From Rikenellaceae bacterium (GTDB lineage Bacteria; Bacteroidota; Bacteroidia; Bacteroidales; Rikenellaceae), in assembly GCA_017442365.1 (NCBI GenBank), contig JAFRZW010000007.1, positions 275,271 to 339,270 of the forward strand: a stretch of DNA of 64,000 nt. The letters are read 5' to 3'. The notes below the pieces were generated by a model that was not told the origin of the DNA, made no database searches, and saw nothing but the letters and a program-made list of their open reading frames with translations. Of this stretch, positions 34,651 to 46,109 are shown piece after piece (the first letter of the stretch is position 1; each line of letters starts with the position of its first letter). The translations under genes were made by a program, and so were the position numbers.

Positions 34651-35388
34651 CTACTCGTTCCAGATTGCCCACGCGCGCTCGGCCTGACGTTCGAGCATAA
34701 GTTGTCCATTGACCGTCTGGGCGCCACGTTCGGCACCGCGTGCAAGGAATTGCGTTAGGGGAGGATTATAGACCAGATCGAACAATGCGTGGCTCTCGTC
34801 GAGCAGTGAGTAGGGGATTTCGGGAGCCTCGTCAATATTCGGGAAGGTACCGACCGGTGTGGCATTGATCACCAAGCCGATCTCCGACATCACTCGCTTG
34901 TCGATCTGTTCGTAGGTCATATTGCCACGCATCGGATCGCGCGACACAATCGCATACTCGATACCGCGCTCGGCCAGCACATACTGCACCGCCTGCGACG
35001 CTCCGCCCGTACCCAAGAGCAGGGTAGCGGGGCGCGCTCCACCGATCAGCGCATCGAGAGTTGCGCGTATGCCATCGACATCGGTGTTGTAACCGATGAG
35101 CCTGTTATCGACTATTTTGACACAATTTACTGCTCCTATCTCGCGTGCCTCGTCGCTGATCTCATCGAGATAGGCAAACACCTCGCGTTTATATGGAATC
35201 GTTACGTTGAATCCACACAGCGAAGGATTCTCGGCCAGCATTTGCGGCAGGGCGTCGATTGTCGGCAGTTCGAAATTGCGATATTCACAATCGGCCAACG
35301 CAGCGTCGCCCGCAAATTTACGTGCGAAATACTCGGCCGAAAACGAGTGGCCGAGCGTGCGACCGATCAATCCATACAAGCGTGCCAT
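34651..35388 (-). CDS. aroE: Shikimate dehydrogenase
   Basis: NADP-dependent reduction of 3-dehydroshikimate to shikimate. The 245-residue protein starts ARLYGLIGRTLGHSFSAEYF (shikimate-binding Ser). FNVTIPYKREV holds the catalytic Lys, then AVNCVKI, GYNTDVDGI and the nucleotide loop LLLGTGGASQAV follow. It is slightly short of the usual 270 residues, as in other Bacteroidetes. The start at 35388 was chosen because the upstream extension to 35469 lies inside the DUF368 gene. It lies 5 bases after the DUF368 gene, in one operon. Confidence 0.95.
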   Translation of the reverse strand: MARLYGLIGRTLGHSFSAEYFARKFAGDAALADCEYRNFELPTIDALPQMLAENPSLCGFNVTIPYKREVFAYLDEISDEAREIGAVNCVKIVDNRLIGYNTDVDGIRATLDALIGGARPATLLLGTGGASQAVQYVLAERGIEYAIVSRDPMRGNMTYEQIDKRVMSEIGLVINATPVGTFPNIDEAPEIPYSLLDESHALFDLVYNPPLTQFLARGAERGAQTVNGQLMLERQAERAWAIWNE

Positions 35389-35393
35389 AATCT

Positions 35394-36326
35394 CTAAGCC
35401 TCCTTGCCGGCGCGACTGTGCTTGCCGATCAACTCTATTATATATATCAGTGCAAATCCGAGCACACACGACACAATAGCCAGCACCAAGTGCGACTCGC
35501 CACCCAGCACCTCAAACTGCGCGGGCGAAACGTTTGCCTGCACCAGCGGCTGCTCTACGCCGTGGCTGTCGAGATAGGTTTCGAGGGTCTGTTTCCACGG
35601 CCACACTTTGTTGAGCGAGCCGATCATAAAGCCCATCAACAGCGTTACGGTCGCGTCGTGCCACTTGGCCAGCAGCCACGACAGCACGTGCGAAAAACTA
35701 ACGATGCCCGCAACGGCACCCACCGCAAACAATGCCAAAACGCCGATATTCAGTTCGGTTACAGCCTCCATAATGTAGGCATACTTGCCCATCAGCAGCA
35801 GAATGAATGCTCCCGATATACCCGGCAGAATCATTGCGCAGATGGCGATTGCGCCCGATAGCATAACGAACCACCAATCATTAGGCGTTGAAGCGGGCGA
35901 AACGACTGTGATCCAATAGGAAAGCACCGCACCCACAATCATCGTAATAATCGGCACCACGCCCCAACGATTCACTTCGCGTGCCACCATCAGTGCCGAG
36001 GCGATGATCAATCCGAAGAAGAACGACCAGGTGATCGCAGGGTGGTTTTCGAGCATATAGGTCATCAGTCGTGCCATTGTCAAAATGGCTACGCCGATAC
36101 CTGCGATCAGCGAGAAGAGAAACTTGCCATTGATCTTCTCCCACAGCGCGCGGAATCGACCCGTGAAGAGCATTTTGAGAGCCTCCAAGTCGATACTTTT
36201 GATCGAGCCGAGCAACTCCTCGTAGATTCCCGAAATGAAAGCGATTGTTCCTCCCGACACACCCGGCACCACATCTGCCATTCCCATTGCACAGCCTTTG
36301 AGTCCAACCATCAGATATTTGTTCAT
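35394..36326 (-). CDS. DUF368 membrane protein, likely undecaprenyl-phosphate translocase
   Basis: 310 residues with about eight membrane helices. The hallmark opening KGCAMGMADVVPGVSGGTIAFISGIYEEL and the internal repeat MILPGISGAFILLLMGKYAYI identify DUF368. Members (PopT) have been shown to recycle undecaprenyl phosphate across the cytoplasmic membrane, which supports cell-wall and polysaccharide synthesis. The start at 36326 (MNKYLMVGLKG) was chosen because the upstream extension carries no conserved sequence. Operon with aroE behind an exact consensus promoter. Confidence 0.92.
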   Translation of the reverse strand: MNKYLMVGLKGCAMGMADVVPGVSGGTIAFISGIYEELLGSIKSIDLEALKMLFTGRFRALWEKINGKFLFSLIAGIGVAILTMARLMTYMLENHPAITWSFFFGLIIASALMVAREVNRWGVVPIITMIVGAVLSYWITVVSPASTPNDWWFVMLSGAIAICAMILPGISGAFILLLMGKYAYIMEAVTELNIGVLALFAVGAVAGIVSFSHVLSWLLAKWHDATVTLLMGFMIGSLNKVWPWKQTLETYLDSHGVEQPLVQANVSPAQFEVLGGESHLVLAIVSCVLGFALIYIIELIGKHSRAGKEA

Positions 36327-36357
36327 AGCTTGTTCGGTTTTGCGATTTGTAACCCTG

Positions 36358-36387
36358 CAAAGATAGTCGTTTCGCCGCAACCCGCAA
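36358..36387 (-). promoter_or_regulatory. Promoter of DUF368-aroE
   Basis: Minus-strand TATCTTTG (36358-36365), 19-base spacer, TTG (36385-36387). Confidence 0.8.
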
Positions 36388-36412
36388 AACAAAATCAATT
36401 AATCTGCCGAGA

Positions 36413-36446
36413 TTGACCAAATAGTCGCAGAAACTTTGTATATTTG
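36413..36446 (+). promoter_or_regulatory. Promoter of the GH20 gene
   Basis: TATATTTG (36439-36446) is exact; the best TTG (36413-36415) is 23 bases away, longer than elsewhere in the window. Confidence 0.55.
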
Positions 36447-36471
36447 TCAAATATATAACCACCTAAACACA

Positions 36472-38127
36472 ATGAAGGCAAAACTTCTTACACTCGTTGC
36501 TGTGCTGATCGCTACGGTCGGCGCGGCTCAGAACGTCAAAACACAACTCAACATCATTCCCGAACCCGTCGAGACCATCATTACGGGCGATAGCGGCTAT
36601 CTGTTGCCGCGCGAGGCTGTGGTCTGCACCGAGGCCGATCTGCAATTCCCTGCCGAATATTTGGCCGACTATGCCGATCACTATCTCGGTATGCCGTTGC
36701 AGGTCGTAGTGCCTCAGCCCGCAAAGCGGCGCGCGAAGGCTGTCGTGGAACCGCTCCCTCACGGAGTGCGACTCGTCAATCTGCGCAATGGCGAGGTTTC
36801 GGGTGGATATCGCTTGAAAATCACTAAGGAGCAGGGCGTTACGATCGAGGGTAACGACGCCGCGGGCGTATTCTATGGTGTGCAGACGCTGATCCAACTG
36901 CTCCCCTCGCAAGCGGGCATTCTGCCTCGTCTGCCTGAGGTCGAGATTGAGGATTATCCCCGTTTCGAGTATCGTGGTATGTTGCTCGATGTGGTGCGAC
37001 ACTTCTTTCCGGTCGATTACATCAAGCGTTACATCGACTTTATGGCTCTGCACAAACTCAACTACTTCCATTGGCACCTGACCGACGATCAGGGCTGGCG
37101 CGTCGAGATGAAGTGCCGTCCCGAATTGACCGCCATCGGAGCCTATCGTCAGGGCGAGATCGAGGGTCTGTTCCCCGGCAAGTATTACTACAATCCCTAC
37201 GGCAACTACTACACCCACGAGCAGATCCGCGAGGTGGTCGAGTATGCTGCCGCGCGACATATTACGGTTATCCCCGAGATCGATATTCCGGGACACTGTA
37301 TGGCAGTGCTGGCTGTCTATCCCCATTTCAGCACTGCACCCGATAAGGTCGAGGGTTGCGCTCCGACGTGGGGCATCTACAATCGTCGCAACAATGTTCT
37401 CGCACCGTCGGACGAGGTATTTGAGTTCCTGACCGATGTTTTCAGCGAGTTGTGCGATCTGTTTCCCTCGCCCTATATCCATCTCGGTGGCGATGAGTGT
37501 GCCAAAAAGTGGTGGCAGGAGTCCGAGGCAACGCAACAATATATGAAGGCTCACGGAATCGCGGACGAGAAGGCTCTGCAAAGCTACATTGTCCATCACG
37601 TGCAGCGCGTGATCGAGTCGAAGGGCAAGCGCGCCATCGGCTGGGACGAGGTGCTCGAAGGTGGCATTTCGAAGGATTGTATCATTATGAATTGGCGACG
37701 CCCGAATTTCGGAGCTAATGCTCTGAATGCGGGCAATCGCACCATCTTTGCCTGCTCGCAGTGGAGCTATTTCAATGTCAAAGAGAGCCGCGCACAGCAC
37801 GAGATTGGCCATCGTGGGCCGATGTCGCTCGAAAAGGTCTATGGGTTCGATCCCGTAACCGACACTCTCAGTGTCGAGCAGCAACAACTCGTGATGGGCA
37901 TTCAGGGCTGTCTGTGGACCGAGTATATTCAGAATACGTGGAAGGCCGAGTTCTGTCTTTTTCCGCGTATGTCGGCATTGGCCGAGACGGCGTGGTCGCA
38001 GCGCAAGCATAAGAATTGGGAGAACTTCTCGCAGAAGATCGTCCGTCAATTCGATCGTTACGAGCTGTGGGGCGTGCGCTACAACGACGCCTTCCTGCGT
38101 CAGCACGATATTGTGCGAGTACGATAG
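36472..38127 (+). CDS. Secreted GH20 beta-N-acetylhexosaminidase
   Basis: The 551-residue protein has a signal peptide (MKAKLLTLVAVLIATVGAAQ), then a GH20b helper domain (LNIIPEPVETIITGDSGYLL), then the GH20 barrel. The barrel starts RFEYRGMLLDVVRHFFPVDY and HKLNYFHWHLTDDQGWRVEMK. The catalytic pair lies in YIHLGGDECAKKWW (about Asp341-Glu342), followed by GWDEVLEGG. It removes terminal GlcNAc or GalNAc from glycans in the periplasm, fitting host-mucin or glycoprotein use. No SusC/D pair is adjacent. Start 36472 was preferred because 36436 lies within the promoter. Confidence 0.94.
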   Translation: MKAKLLTLVAVLIATVGAAQNVKTQLNIIPEPVETIITGDSGYLLPREAVVCTEADLQFPAEYLADYADHYLGMPLQVVVPQPAKRRAKAVVEPLPHGVRLVNLRNGEVSGGYRLKITKEQGVTIEGNDAAGVFYGVQTLIQLLPSQAGILPRLPEVEIEDYPRFEYRGMLLDVVRHFFPVDYIKRYIDFMALHKLNYFHWHLTDDQGWRVEMKCRPELTAIGAYRQGEIEGLFPGKYYYNPYGNYYTHEQIREVVEYAAARHITVIPEIDIPGHCMAVLAVYPHFSTAPDKVEGCAPTWGIYNRRNNVLAPSDEVFEFLTDVFSELCDLFPSPYIHLGGDECAKKWWQESEATQQYMKAHGIADEKALQSYIVHHVQRVIESKGKRAIGWDEVLEGGISKDCIIMNWRRPNFGANALNAGNRTIFACSQWSYFNVKESRAQHEIGHRGPMSLEKVYGFDPVTDTLSVEQQQLVMGIQGCLWTEYIQNTWKAEFCLFPRMSALAETAWSQRKHKNWENFSQKIVRQFDRYELWGVRYNDAFLRQHDIVRVR

Positions 38128-38149
38128 CGCCTCGCGCAGATCCAACAAA

Positions 38150-38178
38150 AAAAGGCGTTGCACTGAGCAACGCCTTTT
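38150..38178. terminator. Bidirectional terminator
   Basis: AAAAGGCGTTG (38150-38160) pairs with CAACGCCTTTT (38168-38178), between convergent GH20 and rubrerythrin genes. Confidence 0.9.
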
Positions 38179-38196
38179 CGCTTTTAATCCTTTCTA

Positions 38197-38772
38197 TTAA
38201 TAGTTCTCCTTCTTGGGCTCGAAGAACGACTGCGGGTGCAAGCAAGCGGGGCAAGCCTTCGGTGCCTCCTCAGCCTCTACGATATAACCGCAGTTGCGGC
38301 ACTGCCACCAGATCTTGCCATCACGACGGAAGAAGTCGCCATCGGTAATGCGGCTCAACAACTTCAAGTAGCGACGCTCGTGCTCAGCCTCGACGGTCGA
38401 AATTGCACGGAATGCAGCAGCTACTGCGGGGAAGCCCTCCTCCTCAGCTACCTTAGCAAAATCGGGATAGAGTACGTCCCACTCCTCGTTCTCGCCCTTA
38501 GCAGCAGCGAGCAGGTTCTCCTGAGTAGTACCGATCTTACCTGCGGGATAGGTTGCAGTGATGGTTACATCGCCACCTTCGAGGAACTTGAAGAAACGCT
38601 TAGCGTGCTCTTTCTCCTGTTCAGCGGTTTCCATAAATACGGCTGCGATCTGCTCGTAACCCTCCTTCTTTGCTACGCTTGCGAAGAAAGTGTAGCGAGT
38701 GCGTGCCTGCGACTCACCTGCGAATGCTTTGAGCAGGTTCTGCTCGGTCTGAGTACCTTTAAGACTTTTCAT
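38197..38772 (-). CDS. Rubrerythrin
   Basis: 191 residues. The N-terminal ferritin-like diiron domain shows [36 protein letters not shown] and [15 protein letters not shown], with the ExxH ligands. The C-terminal rubredoxin domain has [20 protein letters not shown], a four-cysteine iron site. It reduces hydrogen peroxide in the cytoplasm of anaerobes, so the host is probably anaerobic. Start 38772 ([13 protein letters not shown]) was chosen over 38967, which adds 65 unrelated residues. A -7 box TATATTTG (minus, 38815-38822) lies upstream. Confidence 0.95.
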   Translation of the reverse strand: MKSLKGTQTEQNLLKAFAGESQARTRYTFFASVAKKEGYEQIAAVFMETAEQEKEHAKRFFKFLEGGDVTITATYPAGKIGTTQENLLAAAKGENEEWDVLYPDFAKVAEEEGFPAVAAAFRAISTVEAEHERRYLKLLSRITDGDFFRRDGKIWWQCRNCGYIVEAEEAPKACPACLHPQSFFEPKKENY

Positions 38773-38918
38773 ATTTTCTGTTTGTTTTGAGAGTTTTGTT
38801 ATTTTTCTTAACTGCAAATATAGCGATAAAAAATCGGATTTTGTATCATTAAATCGATTTTTTATTCTTATACGACCATTTGTTATACTTATAGTTGTTC
38901 GAAGAAAGGCAATTAGAA

Positions 38919-38948
38919 TTGTGAATCGCATTTTTTTTCGTATCTTTG
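38919..38948 (+). promoter_or_regulatory. Promoter of ettA-hisS-S41 protease
   Basis: TTG (38919-38921), 19-base spacer, TATCTTTG (38941-38948); exact consensus 45 bases before ettA. Confidence 0.85.
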
Positions 38949-38992
38949 TCCGAATATTCTTTTGCAAATATTAATAATAGAGATATAACATT

Positions 38993-40666
<1,674 letters not shown>

Positions 40667-40680
40667 AACGATTTACAATA

Positions 40681-42039
40681 ATGGCTATTCAAAAACCTTC
40701 GATACCAAAGGGAACGCGCGATTTCTCGCCTGCCGAGATGATGCGTCGTACCTATATTTTCGACTCGATCAAGGAGGTGTTCCGCACCTTCGGTTATGCA
40801 CCTCTCGAAACTCCCGCGATGGAGAACCTCTCGTCGCTGATGGGCAAGTATGGCGAGGAGGGCGATAAATTGCTCTTCAAGGTGCTCAATTCGGGTGATT
40901 TTGCCGCTAAGGTAGCACCCGAAGAGCTGGCGAACTTCACCGCGCTGGCAGCAAAGATCTGCGAGAAGGGTCTGCGTTACGATCTGACCGTTCCGTTTGC
41001 CCGCTACGTTGTGCAGCACCAGAACGAGATTTCGTTCCCCTTCAAACGCTATCAGGTGCAGCCCGTATGGCGTGCCGATCGTCCGCAGAAGGGTCGCTAT
41101 CGCGAGTTTTATCAGTGCGACGTCGATGTGATCGGTTCGCGCAGCTTGATGAACGAGGTCGAGCTGATCCGCATTGTCGAGCGCGTATTCCGCAAGTTGG
41201 GTATTCGCGTGGTGCTCAAAATGAACAACCGCAAGATACTCTACGGTATTGCCGAAACGATCGGTTATGCCGACAAGATGATCGACATCACCGTCGCTAT
41301 CGATAAGTTGGAGAAGATCGGTCTGGACGCTGTCAATGCCGAGCTCATCGAGCGTGGTATTGATGCTGAGTCGGTGGCACGTCTGCGTCCGATTTTGGAG
41401 TTGGAGGGCGACAATATGTCGAAACTCTCGAAGCTCGAAGAGGTGATTGGCGAGAGCGAAACGGGTCGCAAGGGTATCGAGGAGATGCGTACCATTTTCG
41501 GTTATGCCGAGGCGTTGGGCGTTGCGCTCGATATCGAGCTCGACCTGTCGCTGGCACGTGGTTTGAACTACTATACAGGTGCGATTTTCGAGGTCAAGGC
41601 TCTCGACTACGCTATTGGCAGTATCTGCGGTGGCGGTCGCTACGACGATTTGACGGGCATTTTCGGTCTGTCGGGAATGTCGGGTGTGGGAATCTCGTTC
41701 GGTGCCGATCGTATCTACGACGTGATGTGCGGATTGGAGCTGTTCCCTGCCGATACGATGGTTACGACCAAAGTGCTGTTTGTCAATCTGGGCGAGGCCG
41801 AGCAGTTGGCATCAATGCGTGCAGTCGATACGTTGCGAGCGGCAGGTATCTCGGCTGAGGTCTATCCCGACAGTGCGAAGATGAAAAAGCAGATGGAGTA
41901 TGCCAACCGTCGTGGCATTCCCTACGTGGTGATCATCGGTAGCGACGAGCTGGCTGAGGGTGCAGCGACACTCAAAGATATGCAGCGCGGCGAGCAGGTC
42001 AAGGTCGCAATTGTTGATCTCGTGCAGCATATTAAATAG
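40681..42039 (+). CDS. hisS: Histidyl-tRNA synthetase
   Basis: 452-residue class II synthetase that charges tRNA-His. Seen: [12 protein letters not shown], motif 2 region [25 protein letters not shown], the histidine-binding [16 protein letters not shown], motif 3 [15 protein letters not shown], and the C-terminal anticodon domain ([31 protein letters not shown]). It lies between ettA and the S41 protease gene with 14-base gaps on each side. Confidence 0.97.
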   Translation: MAIQKPSIPKGTRDFSPAEMMRRTYIFDSIKEVFRTFGYAPLETPAMENLSSLMGKYGEEGDKLLFKVLNSGDFAAKVAPEELANFTALAAKICEKGLRYDLTVPFARYVVQHQNEISFPFKRYQVQPVWRADRPQKGRYREFYQCDVDVIGSRSLMNEVELIRIVERVFRKLGIRVVLKMNNRKILYGIAETIGYADKMIDITVAIDKLEKIGLDAVNAELIERGIDAESVARLRPILELEGDNMSKLSKLEEVIGESETGRKGIEEMRTIFGYAEALGVALDIELDLSLARGLNYYTGAIFEVKALDYAIGSICGGGRYDDLTGIFGLSGMSGVGISFGADRIYDVMCGLELFPADTMVTTKVLFVNLGEAEQLASMRAVDTLRAAGISAEVYPDSAKMKKQMEYANRRGIPYVVIIGSDELAEGAATLKDMQRGEQVKVAIVDLVQHIK

Positions 42040-42053
42040 ACGAAAATTTCGAA

Positions 42054-43622
42054 ATGAAGCGATTGCTTGCGATAATTTGTGCATTAATGATTAGTGTCGG
42101 GGTGGCGGCTCAAAGCAGCAACGCCGACACCAAGCCACAAGCCGATCCATCGCGGCAGTTGCAGAAACTTGTTCAATTCTACCGTTATCTGGTTGGTTTC
42201 TACATTGATGAGGTCGATAGCGAGCAGCTGGTCGAAGATGCCATTGTGAAGATGCTCTCTGACCTCGATCCCCATTCAAACTATATCGACGCCGACGAGA
42301 TGAAGGGTGTGCGCGAAGATTTCGATGGCAGTTTCAGTGGTATCGGAGTCGAATTTCGTGTGATGGACGATACGATCCGCGTGGTGAATACCATTGCGGG
42401 AGGTCCGTCAGCCGAGGTTGGTGTAATGCCTAATGATCGCATCATCACGATTGACGGTCAGAGTGTTATCGGTGTCGAACAGAGCAAGGTACCCTCGCTC
42501 CTGCGCGGCAAGGAGGGCACCAAGGTCGATATCGAGATCGCACGCCACGGTGAGCCTCGTCCGTTGGGCTTCACCATCTCGCGTCGCCAGATCCCGATTA
42601 CGACGGTCGATGCCGCCTATATGATCACGCCCACGACGGCATATATCAAGGTTAATCGATTTGCGCGCAAGACGATGGAGGAGTTCCGCGAGGCGATGGA
42701 GAGTATGCCGCAAGCCAAGCAGCTCATTCTGGATCTGCGCGGCAACGGTGGTGGATTGATCGAGCCCGCGATCGAAATGGCGAGCTACTTCCTGCCCAAG
42801 GGGTCGGCTGTGGTTTCGACCGAGGGACGTGTTATCCCGACTGAGACCTACTCGGCACGTGCCGACGGCAAGTTCTTGAAGGGTAAGGTCGCGGTGCTGA
42901 TTGACGAAACATCGGCATCGGCAAGCGAGATCGTCTCGGGAGCGTTACAGGATTGGGATCGCGCAACGATTATTGGTCGTCCGAGTTTTGGTAAGGGGTT
43001 GGTGCAGCGACAGATACCGATGGTTGATGGCTCGGCGGTGCGACTGACCGTTGCACGATATCACACGCCGACAGGTCGCGTTATCCAGCGTCCATTCGAT
43101 AAGGGTAAGCGCGAGGAGTATTATGCCAACCTTATGAAAAGATTGACTGGCGATTATGCGGTCGATTCGGTCGCTCTCGATACGCTGCCCAAGTACAAGA
43201 CCTTAGTCAAGGGGCGTACGGTCTATGGCGGTGGTGGCATTATGCCCGACATCACAACGCCGATTGATACGTCTGACTATACCGATTATTGGGCCGAGCT
43301 GAGCCGTCGCGGTGTGCTGGCCGAATACGTTGTGAATCATCTCGATACGCACCGTGCTGAGCTGCAAGCGCAATATGCGACCGACGACGCATTTGTTGCT
43401 CAGTTCGAAGTGAGCGATGCAATGATCGAGGCATTGGCTCAGTTTGCTGAGGCTAAGGGAATTGCCCGCCGCGACGAGCAGATGGCTATCTCGCGCGAGT
43501 CGATTGCCGAGGTGGTTAAGGCGTTAATTGCTCAACGCTTGTGGAATACAACGGCCTATTTCAAGGTCATCAATCGCACAAGTCCCGTAGTCGAGCGAGC
43601 GATTAATATCCTATCCGAGTAG
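42054..43622 (+). CDS. Periplasmic S41-family C-terminal processing protease
   Basis: The 522-residue protein has a signal peptide (MKRLLAIICALMISVGVAAQ). A PDZ domain follows (FSGIGVEFRVMDDTIRVVNT, PNDRIITIDGQSV), then the S41 catalytic core. The nucleophilic Ser lies in IDETSASASEIVSGALQDW and the base Lys in IGRPSFGKGLVQRQ, so the Ser-Lys dyad is intact. These proteases trim or degrade periplasmic proteins. Last gene of the ettA-hisS operon. Confidence 0.93.
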   Translation: MKRLLAIICALMISVGVAAQSSNADTKPQADPSRQLQKLVQFYRYLVGFYIDEVDSEQLVEDAIVKMLSDLDPHSNYIDADEMKGVREDFDGSFSGIGVEFRVMDDTIRVVNTIAGGPSAEVGVMPNDRIITIDGQSVIGVEQSKVPSLLRGKEGTKVDIEIARHGEPRPLGFTISRRQIPITTVDAAYMITPTTAYIKVNRFARKTMEEFREAMESMPQAKQLILDLRGNGGGLIEPAIEMASYFLPKGSAVVSTEGRVIPTETYSARADGKFLKGKVAVLIDETSASASEIVSGALQDWDRATIIGRPSFGKGLVQRQIPMVDGSAVRLTVARYHTPTGRVIQRPFDKGKREEYYANLMKRLTGDYAVDSVALDTLPKYKTLVKGRTVYGGGGIMPDITTPIDTSDYTDYWAELSRRGVLAEYVVNHLDTHRAELQAQYATDDAFVAQFEVSDAMIEALAQFAEAKGIARRDEQMAISRESIAEVVKALIAQRLWNTTAYFKVINRTSPVVERAINILSE

Positions 43623-43738
43623 CTGAAATAGTTCCAGAGTGTTCTGAAAGCGGTTCGGTCTGTGTTTTTTCATTAGAACTATTTTTTTCTGTCGATTTTT
43701 TGTTGTATTTTTGAACCCGAAAATAAAACAAAAGGCGT

Positions 43739-44083
43739 ATGTTAGATTATCAAAAAACGGGCGAAAGTTACGACGAGCCCAATTATACTAAGGCAATTAA
43801 GGCTGGCCGCAGAACCTATTTCTTCGATGTTAAGGCGACGCGTGGAGATGACCTCTTTATAACGATAACCGAGAGCCGTAAGCGCACGATGCACGATGGC
43901 GAGGTTATGTACGATCGTCGTACGATGTTCTTGTATAAGGAGGACTTCGAAAAATTTGAGAATGGACTGAAAGATGCAATCAACTTTATCCGCGAGAGCA
44001 AACCTGAACTCTTCGACGAGAATGGCAGTTTGATTCAATCCGATGCTATGAGCTCGATTGATGAGGAGTTCGATAAGTTGTAA
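43739..44083 (+). CDS. PUR-domain (DUF3276) nucleic-acid-binding protein
   Basis: 114 residues: KAGRRTYFFDVKATRGDDLFITITESRK followed by RRTMFLYKEDFEKFENGLKDAINFI is the single PUR repeat of DUF3276, a Bacteroidetes family related to eukaryotic Pur-alpha. Structures of such proteins bind single-stranded DNA or RNA; the biological role is unknown. A TATTTTTG -7 box at 43706-43713 lies 26 bases upstream. Followed by a terminator. Confidence 0.88.
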   Translation: MLDYQKTGESYDEPNYTKAIKAGRRTYFFDVKATRGDDLFITITESRKRTMHDGEVMYDRRTMFLYKEDFEKFENGLKDAINFIRESKPELFDENGSLIQSDAMSSIDEEFDKL

Positions 44084-44112
44084 CGGACCATTTTATTATT
44101 CAAACAAAACGA

Positions 44113-44158
44113 TGGCCTCGGTTTCCGCTATGGAATGCCGAGGCCACTCTGTTTTTTC
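44113..44158. terminator. Terminator between the PUR and SDR genes
   Basis: TGGCCTCGG (44113-44121) pairs with CCGAGGCCA (44138-44146), followed by a T-run on the plus strand. Confidence 0.8.
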
Positions 44159-44174
44159 GCGCTTGCAGTTGGGA

Positions 44175-44924
44175 CTATCTCTCTGCTGCCTTGATTGGAA
44201 GACGCTCCCACAACCAACGCGGAATGCAACGCCACGCCGCAGTCAAAATCGCATATCGCCAGTCGATCACCGCCACGCGACGACGTGCCACAATGGCTCG
44301 CACAATGCGACGCGCAGCGTAGGGTGTGGTCATCAGCATAGGGTAGCGGCGAGCATCGAGATCGAGCAGTGGCGTAGCTACAAATCCGGGACGAATATCG
44401 GTGAATGCGATATCAATTTTGGCAATGGCGCACTGCTGCGCAAGCGACTGAATATAACAGTTTTGCATACGTTTGGTGGCCGAGTAGGCGGGTGCGGCTC
44501 CAAGTCCTTTCGTGCCGGCAATGCTCGATACGACGGCAATCTGGGCACCGCGTACCGCATTGTCGCGGAAGTAACGGAAGGCACAGCCAACCATACGACA
44601 GAACCCCTCGCAATTCACTCGCACCGTATTGAGCTCGATCGCGGGGTCGAGCGTCAGATTGTTCTTGCCCACGCCCGACACGTGGAAATAGGTATCAATG
44701 CCACCCATACGCTCGATCAGTGCGAGTAGTTGTTCGTCGGCCTTTGGGTCGGTGATGTCGATTGTGGCCACGTGAACGCGATCGGGAGCTGTTGAGCGAA
44801 TCTGCTCCAACTCTTCGGTGCGGCGACCGCACACACCCACAATATAACCACGTGCGATGAAATCCTCGGCACAAGCGCGCCCCAAACCTGAGGTCGCTCC
44901 CATTATGATAATTCGTTTGCTCAT
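44175..44924 (-). CDS. Short-chain dehydrogenase/reductase
   Basis: 249-residue SDR. The cofactor loop is IIMGATSGLGRACAEDF, and the Arg after the second strand (CGRR) suggests NADP. The active site has SSIAGTKGLGAAPAYSATKRM (Ser-Tyr-Lys triad). The C-terminal 40 residues are basic and hydrophobic (IVARRRVAVIDWRYAILTAAW), resembling SDRs that sit at membranes. Substrate unknown. It follows capA-like by 8 bases, so the two are probably cotranscribed. Confidence 0.88.
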   Translation of the reverse strand: MSKRIIIMGATSGLGRACAEDFIARGYIVGVCGRRTEELEQIRSTAPDRVHVATIDITDPKADEQLLALIERMGGIDTYFHVSGVGKNNLTLDPAIELNTVRVNCEGFCRMVGCAFRYFRDNAVRGAQIAVVSSIAGTKGLGAAPAYSATKRMQNCYIQSLAQQCAIAKIDIAFTDIRPGFVATPLLDLDARRYPMLMTTPYAARRIVRAIVARRRVAVIDWRYAILTAAWRCIPRWLWERLPIKAAER

Positions 44925-44932
44925 AATAGAAT

Positions 44933-46024
44933 TTATTTAAGCAATGTTTGACAATCGTTGATGAATTGTGTGTATCGGTTGCGCGCTACGGCATTCATTT
45001 GCAACGTATCGCCAATCGACTGAGGTACAATGCGATAATCGGGGCACAGAACCCAAACGGGGATCGTTCGCACCAACAACGACGGCGCACAATCGCCCAC
45101 GCGCGACAGCGCGACCTCGACCAACAGCCCGCCGTCGCTATATCGCCACTGCTGGTTCGATACCATATTTCCGAGCGAATAGACCGTCGCCCAACGTGCT
45201 GCCGAATCGCACTCGATGGGTTGCACAACGTGGGGGTGGCTGCCAATGATCAGCTCGGCACCTTGTCGGTGAATGAACTCTGCCACAGCGCGTTGCGCGC
45301 GATTCGGACGACGTGCGTACTCCTCGCCCCAATGCACGACAACACACACCACGTCCGTTCGTGTGCGGTCGATCGCGGCAATGTCGGCTGCCATCTGCAC
45401 CGTGTCAATCCGATTGACCACCATACCACGCGGCGTCGGTAGTCCATTTGTTCCGTAGGTATAGTTGAGCATTGCGAGTCTTACTCCCGCCGCCGTAACG
45501 TACAACGGAGTGCGTGCCGAGGAGTCGGCATACGCGCCCATATATTTGATTCCCAAGCTATCGAGCACCTCCGTCGTAGTTCGCAGACCCGCTGCTCCGC
45601 GGTCGCAGATGTGGTTGTTTGCCAATGCCGCCACATCGACCCCCACGCGTTGCAACTCCTCGGCTAACTCGGCCGGTGAGCGAAACATCGGGTAACCCGT
45701 GTAGGGTGGTTGGTGCGATAGGGTGGTTTCGAGGTTGATAACAGCCAGGTCGGCCTCGCGCAATATCGGTGCAACATACTCGAACGTGCGCTCGAACGAG
45801 TAGCCCTCGGCCGTTTTCGCCGCCGAGAGTTGGGGCGTATGTGCCATAACATCGCCACCAAACACCACCCGCGCGCGTCGCACCGTAGGCGGAGGCAGGG
45901 TAGCCACGTTGCGCACCGTTGCGGCTAATTTGCGCATCGGCACAACCCACTCGACATAGAGCATTTCGCCTGCCACCAGAGCGACAAGCAGCAGAGTGTA
46001 GAGTATCGACAGAAAGGTCTTCAT
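44933..46024 (-). CDS. CapA-family (poly-gamma-glutamate synthesis-like) metallophosphatase
   Basis: A protein of about 363 residues with an N-terminal membrane anchor (FLSILYTLLLVALVAGEML). The PGA_cap metallophosphoesterase-fold domain follows: VVFGGDVMAH, DLAVINLETTLS, VDVAALANNHICDRG, VVVHWGEEYARRPN and ELIIGSHPHVVQPIE. These are the five metal-site blocks of the CapA superfamily. In other genera CapA-like proteins act in poly-glutamate capsule export, but no capBC partners are present, so a different cell-envelope role is likely. Start 46024 (MKTFLSILYT); an in-frame ATG at 46042 is possible. Confidence 0.85.
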   Translation of the reverse strand: MKTFLSILYTLLLVALVAGEMLYVEWVVPMRKLAATVRNVATLPPPTVRRARVVFGGDVMAHTPQLSAAKTAEGYSFERTFEYVAPILREADLAVINLETTLSHQPPYTGYPMFRSPAELAEELQRVGVDVAALANNHICDRGAAGLRTTTEVLDSLGIKYMGAYADSSARTPLYVTAAGVRLAMLNYTYGTNGLPTPRGMVVNRIDTVQMAADIAAIDRTRTDVVCVVVHWGEEYARRPNRAQRAVAEFIHRQGAELIIGSHPHVVQPIECDSAARWATVYSLGNMVSNQQWRYSDGGLLVEVALSRVGDCAPSLLVRTIPVWVLCPDYRIVPQSIGDTLQMNAVARNRYTQFINDCQTLLK

Positions 46025-46109
46025 CGTGGCGTATCGTGGCATTATAACGACAAAACTTTTCTCAAATATAGAAATAATAATTATATTTGCGCACGTTTAA
46101 TTTGATTTT

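Noticed and set aside
44933..46024. A poly-gamma-glutamate capsule operon
   Set aside because: Only the CapA-like gene is present; capB and capC homologues are not nearby, so capsule synthesis cannot be claimed.
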